Assembly: GCA_944389935.1 (NCBI GenBank)
Contig: CALXOE010000047.1
Span: 1 to 33,733, forward strand
From: an uncultured Victivallis sp.
Lineage (GTDB): Bacteria; Verrucomicrobiota; Lentisphaeria; Victivallales; Victivallaceae
DNA: 33,733 nucleotides
Direction: 5' to 3'
Shown: piece by piece, positions 16,106 through 22,821 of the stretch
Layout: each line of letters starts with the position of its first letter
Position numbering within the stretch: the first letter of the stretch is position 1
Translations under genes and position numbers: made by a program
Notes under the pieces: model-generated
What the model was told of the DNA's origin: nothing
The model's database searches: none
Seen by the model: only the letters and a program-made list of their open reading frames with translations

Positions 16106-17101
16106 ATGTCCCGAACCGGAAAACCACGAAATTTGTCTGACCTGGCGGAACTGGCCGGCGTAACCAAGAGCGCCGCGTCACTGGCACTCCACAACTCTCC
16201 GCAGTTGTCAGATGAATTGAAACAGCGGATCTGCACTTTGGCAAAAGTGCATAATTTCACGCCGCGAAAATATAATCGCCGAGTACAACAGAACAACTCG
16301 TCACAGACGGCACCGTTTACGGGTCGAGTACTAATGGTTCACTACTCTTCCGAAGAGGAGGACACGGTCAACATCGAACTGGAAAATGCGATTATCAACC
16401 GCCTGAATACCCATCATGTGCCGTTTCAAACTCGAGATCTGGCCGAAATACTGGAGAATCCGGATCTGCTGCATGAGTACGCCGGAGTGATCTACTATTT
16501 TGATCCACCGGGTCTGATCGTACCGAGGGAGATTCCGTGCGTCCAGATTTTCGGTCTCGAACGGCTCGCGCCAGGACATGACCGGGTGACAACCAACGAT
16601 TAGGAAATCGCTTCGCTGGCGGTGGATTTTCTGCTGCGTGTGCCGCTCCGAGCTGCGGCACTCGTCTACAGGGAGGATATGATCCGAGACTATTATCATC
16701 CTCGCATTCAATATTTCAAACATCGCCTCCGGGAACTCGGGGTCGAGTATCTGGAATTGACGTATCGCCGAGACGAGGAGGCATTTCCGGAACGGGTTCG
16801 CACACTTGCGGAACAATTCGGCGACAAACTCGGGTTCTTCGCTTTCGGCGACATCTGCGCACTCCGGCTCTATCTGGCGCTCAATGAGATCGGCATCTGG
16901 AAACGTTATGCCACAGACAGGGTCATCTGCGGCGACACCACCCGATTCCTGCGCAACTTCTGGCCTCAGGAACACCTGATCGAACTGCAGCTCGAAGAAC
17001 TGGCCCGGCGCGCCGTGGACCAGCTGCTCTGGAAGCTGCAAACCCGGAATTCCTACGGCGCAACCATCATGCTTGAAGCCCGTCTCATCGAGAAAAAATA
17101 A
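16106..17101 (+). pseudogene. LacI-family regulator interrupted by one in-frame TAG
   Basis: The frame reads as a complete LacI/GalR protein of 331 codons, from the helix-turn-helix (NLSDLAELAGVTKSAASLALHN) to LEARLIEKK, except for a single TAG at 16601-16603 after VTTND. The sequence on each side (DRVTTND, then EIASLAVDFLL) matches the usual continuous LacI segment, and the frame never shifts. The upstream part alone (165 residues) would keep the DNA-binding domain but only part of the effector domain. ATG 16106 follows AGGAGGG. Downstream genes of locus B follow closely, so loss of function would leave the locus without its local repressor. A true nonsense mutation, read-through, or an assembly or sequencing error are all possible; the first is simplest. 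Confidence 0.85.
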
Positions 17102-17122
17102 CCTTACAGGAGAATGATTTCC

Positions 17123-17725
17123 ATGATGAATTTTCTTACCAGCGGAGCAACGGCACTTCTGCTGTTCACCTCGGTCGCTGTTGTGGCCGATGAGCTTGAA
17201 CTGGTGCGGGCCGATTACGGCCGGGCCGAAAAGCGAATCGACGTAACAGAGGCGGTCCGCGACAAGACCGCCTACCTGCCCGGCACATTTCTCGCCGTGG
17301 AAGCTGGCAACTGGCTGCTGCCGGAAAAAACGCCGGATCCCGCTCCCGGACAACAGAAAGAACTTCGCCTCTTCTACCGCAACGCGGAGGGGGAACAATG
17401 CTGTTCGGTCAAGGAATATCAGCGCCGCCTCATCACCGTTCCGGAAATCACTCCCGGCACGGAACTGAAAATCGAACGGGCTTTCTGGGGGGTCGGCTCC
17501 ACCTGGAAAGAGGTTACGCTGCAGGTGAAAACCATTCTGGAAACAGGCAAAACCATTCAGGGTGATTTGCGGGGTGTCCTCCGAGTGCCGGACCCGGCCG
17601 TGGGGAAACACAAATTTCTCCTGGTCATCTACTCCCGGGATGGGAAAGTCCTTTTCACGAAAGTCCACGACCACGCCGGGAAACTCAAACTCGAGGACCT
17701 GAAAGCCAAAGAATACAGGAAATGA
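17123..17725 (+). CDS. Secreted protein of unknown function with a duplicated motif
   Basis: A 200-residue protein with a signal peptide ([22 protein letters not shown]) and a mature part of about 178 residues. Two segments resemble each other: [21 protein letters not shown] near the start of the mature part and [21 protein letters not shown] about 105 residues later. Both follow the pattern hydrophobic, A-x-(Y/W)-G, about six residues, (D/E)VT-x-x-V. This suggests two copies of one small beta domain. ATG 17123 is chosen because AGGAG at 17108-17112 is only 1 nt from the ATG at 17114. It sits 21 nt after the LacI-type gene and 14 nt before the pseudopilin gene, so it is part of locus B. Function not recognised. 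Confidence 0.75.
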   Translation: MMNFLTSGATALLLFTSVAVVADELELVRADYGRAEKRIDVTEAVRDKTAYLPGTFLAVEAGNWLLPEKTPDPAPGQQKELRLFYRNAEGEQCCSVKEYQRRLITVPEITPGTELKIERAFWGVGSTWKEVTLQVKTILETGKTIQGDLRGVLRVPDPAVGKHKFLLVIYSRDGKVLFTKVHDHAGKLKLEDLKAKEYRK

Positions 17726-17739
17726 CAGGAGACGGAAAA

Positions 17740-18492
17740 ATGAGAAAATATTTCACATTGATCGAACTACTCGTCGTAATTGCGATCATCGCGATTCTCG
17801 CAGCCATGCTGCTGCCGGCACTGAATCGAGCCAGGGAAGCGGGACGTGCAGCGAACTGCCTGAACAATCTCAGAGCCGTCACGCAGGGAATTCTGCAATA
17901 TGCGCTTGACAACCAGGATTATATTCTGCCGAATACCCCGAACAACGGCTGAGCGGCACTGGGGACGCTCGGCTGCACATGGAATACCAATGAACCCATG
18001 AAAACCGGAACATTCTGGCGGATTCTTTATTATCAGCAGATCGTCACGAGTGCGAAAGTGTTTCACTGTCCCTCAGATCCACGGCACGGGGCAATCACCC
18101 CCGGTGCGACCAACGAAGCGGATGTGACTCAGATCTCCTACCGGATGGCTGGTTGGAACCGGTACTGCGACGCTTCGCTTCTCAAAACCAACATGCTTCC
18201 CTCCGCGTCGAGCTGCGCGGCTCTGGCCTGCCTCTCCTGGCTGCACAACCCGGAAGGCAACACCCCGATGGGGGAGAACTGGAGTGACAACGGAGCTTCG
18301 CTGACCGATACTTGGATGGACAAGTATGTACCGCCGCACAACGGCTGCTACAACATCAGTTTTTTCGATGGCCACGTCAAGGCTTTCCCGCGGCCGATCT
18401 ACGGGCGGTTCGGGACAAAGAAATCGGGGTTGAATCTGATCGCAAACTACCACAAGGATGACGGCTTCCCCGGAAAGCCGGCCGATTACTGA
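17740..18492 (+). pseudogene. H-X9-DG pseudopilin interrupted by one in-frame TGA
   Basis: ATG 17740 follows AGGAGA with 7-nt spacing. The frame starts [20 protein letters not shown] and continues to the TAG-free C-terminus at 18492, 250 codons in one frame, apart from a TGA at 17950-17952 after NTPNNG. The C-terminal part contains His, nine residues, Asp-Gly (HNGCYNISFFDG), the same H-X9-DG signature as the locus A protein. TGA would be TGG (Trp) with one base change. TGA ends many intact genes here (SDR, cas7, cas5, cas3, cas4), so the code is not altered. As it stands the gene would yield only a 70-residue stub with the N-terminal helix. Decay is the simplest explanation. Confidence 0.85.
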
Positions 18493-18506
18493 AGAGAGGC
18501 TTCCAC

Positions 18507-20528
18507 ATGAAACATTTTCTTTTCTTCGCGCTGCTTGCTCTGAGTGCCGGAGTGACGGCAATGCTCAAAGCAGAGGATCTGCCGCTGAAATTCTCCCCCG
18601 CGGTGGGAAATCCGAATCCCGAGGAGATTTTCGTGATTCCGGAAGAGGACGGCAGCTTCATCGTCGCGATGGACACCAGAATGCGCTGGCCGCGCATCCG
18701 ATTCAACTTTGCCGAAAATTCCCCCCGGCCGACTGCGGCGCACGAGGGGATCTGCGCCGACATCGAAAATCTTGATCCGGAACGGGAGTATTCGATCGAA
18801 ATGGCGTTTGGAGGAGCCAAAGGGCTCGTGACAATCCCGCCTGGAGAACGGAGAACCATCACGGTGTATTACTCGCTGATCGCGCCAGGTGACGATGTTG
18901 TCAAACTTCCGCGCAATCTTCCGTCCGGGGCACCGGACGGAGTCGCGGGCGGAAAAAACGTCGATCCGTCCGAAATCAATTCAATCACGCTGATCGGGGC
19001 ACTTGATCCCGGCAGACAGCGTTACCGGATTTCCAACTTCCGGGCGTTCGGTAACCGTCCGGAGAACCCCGCGCCGATCCGCGATCCGGAACGATTTTAT
19101 CCCTTTGTCGACGATTATGGCCAATACATCCATGCCGACTGGCCGGAAAAAATTCACTCCGACGCCGATTTTGCCGAACGGCGCCGCCGGGAGGAAGCCT
19201 CCTGGCGGGAAGCGCCCCGGACCTGGGATCGCTTCGGCGGCTGGGCGGACGGACCGCAGCTGAAGGCAACCGGCTTTTTCCGAACGGAAAAATACCGGGG
19301 AAAATGGTATCTGGTCGATCCCGAGGGGAAACTCTTTTTCTCCAACGGTGTAAATGCGGTCAATCTGTCCGACTATTTCCGCGTAACGTCCGATGAGGCG
19401 AAAGCATTTCAAACCGCGGTGAACGGCAACCACGAGATCGAATTCATCCGTCGCAATCTAATCCGGAAATACGGCCGGGAATTTGAAACGGTCTATCCGG
19501 AAGTATTCCGCCGCAGGATGCAAAGCTGGGGACTCAACACCATCGGCAACTGGAGCGACGCCCTGATCTATCGGAACTCCCGCACTCCCTACACCATGGA
19601 GCTGCGCCTGAGCGGCGTGCCCTGGATCCGGAACAAGGCGAAACATTCCCGCATGCCGGACGTCTGGGATCCAGAATGCCGAAAAAAAATCGCCGAACTA
19701 CCGACCCTGCCGAAAAATCGGTTTGCCGTGAACGATCCGTTCTGCATCGGCTTCTTCATCTGCAATGAAATCCCATTCGGAAACCGGGATGACGTGGCCC
19801 GGGCAATCTGGGAGTCTCCAGGGTCAGCCGCCCGGCAGGAGTGGAACCGTCGCCTCAGAGAACAATATGAGGCGATCGAAAAACTCAATGCCGCCTGGGG
19901 CTGCTCTTTCTCTTCCCGGGAGGAGGCTCAACAATCCTCCGAAGTGCCCCGAAACATGACCGCGGAATGCCGTGCCGACTTCAATCGCTTCAACGACGCC
20001 ACGGTCGAAGAGTTCTTCAAGCTCTGCCGCGACACGATCAGGCGCAACGCCCCGAATCAGCTGTATCTGGGCAGTCGGCTCTTCTGCAACGACTATTTTG
20101 CGCAGGAACGCAATGCCATTGCCGGAAAATACTGCGATGTCGTATCTTACAACATCTACGGCTATACCATTGCTGGTTTTGCGCCGGAGGGGCTCGGGGA
20201 TGTTCCAGTGCTGAATACCGAATATCATTTCGGCGTCCGGGATCGCGGGATGTTCTCCGCGGAGCTCTCTCCGGCCGGAAAAACCCAGCAGGACCGGGCC
20301 GCGGCATTGAAAGATTACTGGCGCACACTTCTTCGGAATCCGCGGATGGTTGGAGCACACTGGTTTCTCTATCAGGATCAGCCGCTGACCGGTCGCTGGC
20401 ACTGGGGCGGGGAGAATTTCGCCGTCGGGCTGGTGGACGGCACGGATACCCCGTACGATGTTCTGGTCAACACGCTGCGCGAACTCGGAGAGACAATGTA
20501 TGCGGCACGCGAAGAAACCGGACAGTGA
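18507..20528 (+). CDS. Secreted GH50/agarase-like glycoside hydrolase
   Basis: A 673-residue exported enzyme: signal peptide at residues 1-22 (ending near TAMLKAE), an N-terminal beta-rich domain (about 25-185) and a clan GH-A barrel. The barrel opens with TGFFRTEKYRGKWYLVDPEGKLFFSNGVN, a pattern typical of GH50 beta-agarases and relatives. The likely acid/base is Glu421 in FFICNEIPFG and the likely nucleophile is Glu572 in VLNTEYHFG. AIEKLNAAWG and NQLYLGSRL are further blocks seen in this group. It is intact, starts 14 nt after the pseudopilin gene behind GAGAGG, and is the last gene of locus B. True agarase activity is not assured; the group includes enzymes on other galactans and glycans. 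Confidence 0.82.
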   Translation: MKHFLFFALLALSAGVTAMLKAEDLPLKFSPAVGNPNPEEIFVIPEEDGSFIVAMDTRMRWPRIRFNFAENSPRPTAAHEGICADIENLDPEREYSIEMAFGGAKGLVTIPPGERRTITVYYSLIAPGDDVVKLPRNLPSGAPDGVAGGKNVDPSEINSITLIGALDPGRQRYRISNFRAFGNRPENPAPIRDPERFYPFVDDYGQYIHADWPEKIHSDADFAERRRREEASWREAPRTWDRFGGWADGPQLKATGFFRTEKYRGKWYLVDPEGKLFFSNGVNAVNLSDYFRVTSDEAKAFQTAVNGNHEIEFIRRNLIRKYGREFETVYPEVFRRRMQSWGLNTIGNWSDALIYRNSRTPYTMELRLSGVPWIRNKAKHSRMPDVWDPECRKKIAELPTLPKNRFAVNDPFCIGFFICNEIPFGNRDDVARAIWESPGSAARQEWNRRLREQYEAIEKLNAAWGCSFSSREEAQQSSEVPRNMTAECRADFNRFNDATVEEFFKLCRDTIRRNAPNQLYLGSRLFCNDYFAQERNAIAGKYCDVVSYNIYGYTIAGFAPEGLGDVPVLNTEYHFGVRDRGMFSAELSPAGKTQQDRAAALKDYWRTLLRNPRMVGAHWFLYQDQPLTGRWHWGGENFAVGLVDGTDTPYDVLVNTLRELGETMYAAREETGQ

Positions 20529-20675
20529 AATCCGCCCGGACGCGCGAATCGAGGGGAACATTGAGGAGTTCCATCCACACCCGCACCCGATCCGCGCTCC
20601 CCTGCCCCGTCCGGACAGATTTTCCGTGGAGATCCATCCGATGAAATTCGGCCATTCTCCGCGGACACACGCCGG

Positions 20676-21419
20676 TCAGGACTGCAGCAGCAGCCGCCCG
20701 CCGTCAATCACATGGGAGGAGCCGGTGATGAATGCCGCCTTGTCCGAACAAAGGTAGAGAATGAAATCGACCAGTTCGATCGGTTCCGCCGCCCGTCCGA
20801 GCAGGGTCTTCATATTCGCCATGCCGGGCCGGGTCAGGACCGGTCCCGGAATCACGCAGCAGGCACGAACATTGTACGGAGCCCCCAGAATCGCCAGCGA
20901 CTTCGTCATCCCTTTCATGGCGCTCTTCTCCGCCGAATAGTCGAGCGAGGGACCACCGCCCCCCTGTTCGCCCGTCACAGAGCCGAAGTTGATGATAACG
21001 CCGCGGCGGCGCTCCATCATGCCGCCGAGAATTGCCCGGCAGCAGTAGATGGCACCGCGCAGATTCACGTCGAGCCCCCAGTCGATCACCTCGATCGGGA
21101 GCTTTTCAAAACTGGCGTAGTTGTTGCAGCAGCGTCCGGACATGCCGCCGGCGCAGTTGAGCAGAATGTCGATCGATCCAAACGTCTCGACCGCGGTTTT
21201 CTCCGCCTGTTCGACTTCCGGATATCTGCGGATATCCACCACCAGCGGCAGGACTTTCCCGCCCGTGGCCCGGATGCCCTCCGCCGCCTCTTCCAGAGCG
21301 GCCCGGTTCACGTCACATAACACGACGTTCGCTCCGGCCTCCGCGAGTTTCTGCCCGGAGAGCAGCCCCATGCCGGACGCACCTCCGGTGATGAAAGCGG
21401 TTCTTCCTGCGAATTCCAT
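20676..21419 (-). CDS. Short-chain dehydrogenase/reductase (SDR)
   Basis: A 247-residue classical SDR. The cofactor motif TGGASGMG is at 11-18, Asp36 after the second strand favours NAD(H) over NADP(H), NCAGG is at 88-92, and the catalytic residues are Ser147, Tyr161 and Lys165 (YSAEK). The C-terminal segment VIPGPVLTRPGM and ITGSSHVIDGGRLL are standard for the family. ATG 21419 follows AAAGGAGGT. It faces locus B tail to tail and has its own promoter. Many close relatives oxidise sugars, polyols or 3-oxoacyl groups; the substrate here cannot be told. The 147-bp gap to the GH50-like gene shows no clear terminator. Confidence 0.93.
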   Translation of the reverse strand: MEFAGRTAFITGGASGMGLLSGQKLAEAGANVVLCDVNRAALEEAAEGIRATGGKVLPLVVDIRRYPEVEQAEKTAVETFGSIDILLNCAGGMSGRCCNNYASFEKLPIEVIDWGLDVNLRGAIYCCRAILGGMMERRRGVIINFGSVTGEQGGGGPSLDYSAEKSAMKGMTKSLAILGAPYNVRACCVIPGPVLTRPGMANMKTLLGRAAEPIELVDFILYLCSDKAAFITGSSHVIDGGRLLLQS

Positions 21420-21499
21420 TTGCCGACCTCCTTTGCACTGCTTAGCCGTTCGCGCCGATCCCCGACGCAACGGATCGTTTTCCGTCACTGCAATATAGT

Positions 21500-21528
21500 A
21501 TATCCACTCTTTGTCATCACGACAAAGG
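21500..21528 (-). promoter_or_regulatory. Candidate promoter of the SDR gene
   Basis: Minus strand TTGTCG (21523-21528), 17 bp, TATACT (21500-21505), about 75 bp before the ATG. The -35 box lies in the palindrome at 21512-21530. Confidence 0.5.
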
Positions 21529-21530
21529 CC
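21512..21530. promoter_or_regulatory. Operator-like palindrome over the SDR promoter
   Basis: CTTTGTC-ATCAC-GACAAAG, 7-bp arms with a 5-bp spacer, covering the -35 box and part of the spacer of the SDR promoter. It has the form of a GntR-, TetR- or MarR-type site; the regulator is not in the immediate neighbourhood. Confidence 0.55.
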
Positions 21531-21992
21531 GGTTGAAATTCTTTCTGAAAAAAATCGTGCAAACAGGAGGCCATTTTCACAAAATTCACCATATCATTGC
21601 AAATATGTCACAACCGGCAGATTCAGAGGTTCTTCGACGGTTCTTCGCGGCCTGGGGCCATGATTGATCCCCCAACCGGCACTTCAAGTGGAGCTGGATT
21701 CTCTGAAGAATGTTAATTTTTTATCGGTCACTCTTGTTATAAATCGATTTACCATTCTAAAAAAAATATCAAAAAAACTTTTATTTCGGTTGAAAAACAG
21801 ATGAATCATGCTAGTTTTACTTTGTATTAAATTTTCTTTTCAATGCCCGAGGGGCGAATGTCGCAGGAGGAGTCTTATCACACGGCAGAATCAGGCGTCG
21901 AAATCATGTACGGCGCACTGCCGGAGTTTCAAAGTCCCGAAAATGCGGATTGATGCAATCCCGGTTTTATCCTAATCAATCACGGAGGTGCT
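21531..21992 (+). other. AT-rich region upstream of the cas operon
   Basis: About 460 bp before cas6 without a firm gene. It holds an extended -10-like TGT-TATAAA (21738-21743) with no good -35 box, a 9-bp direct repeat GGTTCTTCG (21628-21636 and 21639-21647), a fragment that vaguely resembles the CRISPR repeat (TCCCCC at 21668, AGTGGA at 21687), and a 36-codon frame at 21843-21953 without a ribosome site. The cas6 ribosome site GGAGGT lies at the end. The operon promoter is probably in 21700-21840 but cannot be fixed. Confidence 0.5.
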
Positions 21993-22820
21993 ATGCAGAT
22001 TGAATTGCAGTTTTCTTCTTCCGGGGAGAATGTACTCTCATTCGACTATCAGTACGAACTGGCTTCCGCACTTTACCGGACGCTGACCGCCCGGGCGCCG
22101 GCGCTGGCAAAGGAGCTGCACGACGGAGCCCAGCGCAGCCGGATCAAACTCTTTGTATTTTCGCTCTTCAACAGTGAGCCGAAGCCGGAAGTGGTGAAAC
22201 TGCCGGACGGACGCTGTGGACTGAAATTCGGGAAACGAGTCTGGATGCGATTCGGTTCCATCTGGCCGGAACTCCTTTATCAGATGGCCGATGCGCTGCA
22301 GCAGGCCGGGGAGTTGAACATCTGCGGACAGAAGTTTCATCTGGAATCGCTCGAAATGGTCAAAACCCCGGAGTTCCGGCCGGAGATGGTCTATCGTCCG
22401 TTCGGACAGGCCGGATTCATCGTATGTCCTTACAAGAAAGCGGGAAAGACCCTCTATCAGATGCCGGATGACTCCGAGCCGGGAATTCCCTCCTGCCGTG
22501 AACTCATCGCGGGGAACCTCAGGCACAAACTACTGCGGCTGCGGGAGATCCGCCCTGACATATTTGAAAACATCATGTCGATCGGCAACCTGAGCGCGGA
22601 CGCGGTGTCGGAGCTGCCGATCCGGGTGGAATTCCTGCCGCTCTCGGAAACGTGCGCCTACCGGACGCGCCTCGTGCAGTTCAAGGGCGTGAACATCCGC
22701 GGATTCCGTGCGCCCGTGCGGATCACGGCACCGGAAGCGGTCCACCGGATCGTCTGGGAATCGGGCGCGGGCGCACTCAACTCCGGGGGGTGGGGAATGA
22801 TGGAACTTGGGAGGCAGTAA
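21993..22820 (+). CDS. cas6: Cas6 pre-crRNA endoribonuclease
   Basis: A 275-residue Cas6 that would cut the repeat RNA to mature crRNAs. The N-terminal ferredoxin-like fold has the typical block ALAKELHDGAQRSRIKLFVFSLF with His43 as candidate catalytic histidine. The C-terminus has the glycine-rich loop ESGAGALNSGGWGMMELG of RAMP proteins. Length is normal. ATG 21993 follows GGAGGT. It is the first gene of the cas operon; the cas8 ribosome site lies inside its last codons. The repeat offers a 4-bp hairpin (CCAC, CCTA loop, GTGG) whose 3' side would be the expected cut site. Confidence 0.92.
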   Translation: MQIELQFSSSGENVLSFDYQYELASALYRTLTARAPALAKELHDGAQRSRIKLFVFSLFNSEPKPEVVKLPDGRCGLKFGKRVWMRFGSIWPELLYQMADALQQAGELNICGQKFHLESLEMVKTPEFRPEMVYRPFGQAGFIVCPYKKAGKTLYQMPDDSEPGIPSCRELIAGNLRHKLLRLREIRPDIFENIMSIGNLSADAVSELPIRVEFLPLSETCAYRTRLVQFKGVNIRGFRAPVRITAPEAVHRIVWESGAGALNSGGWGMMELGRQ

Positions 22821-22821
22821 G

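Noticed and set aside
16331..17674. A 447-codon minus-strand frame opposite locus B
   Set aside because: Antisense to the LacI-type and small secreted protein genes, whose plus-strand signals (ribosome sites, HTH, signal peptide) are clear.
17950..17952. TGA as selenocysteine or as a reassigned Trp codon
   Set aside because: No SECIS-like hairpin follows, pseudopilins are not known selenoproteins, and TGA is the normal stop of many intact genes in the window.
20529..20675. Terminator between the convergent GH50-like and SDR genes
   Set aside because: No stem followed by a T tract on either strand was found.
21843..21953. A 36-codon frame upstream of cas6
   Set aside because: No ribosome site at its ATG and no recognisable sequence; kept only as part of the upstream region description.
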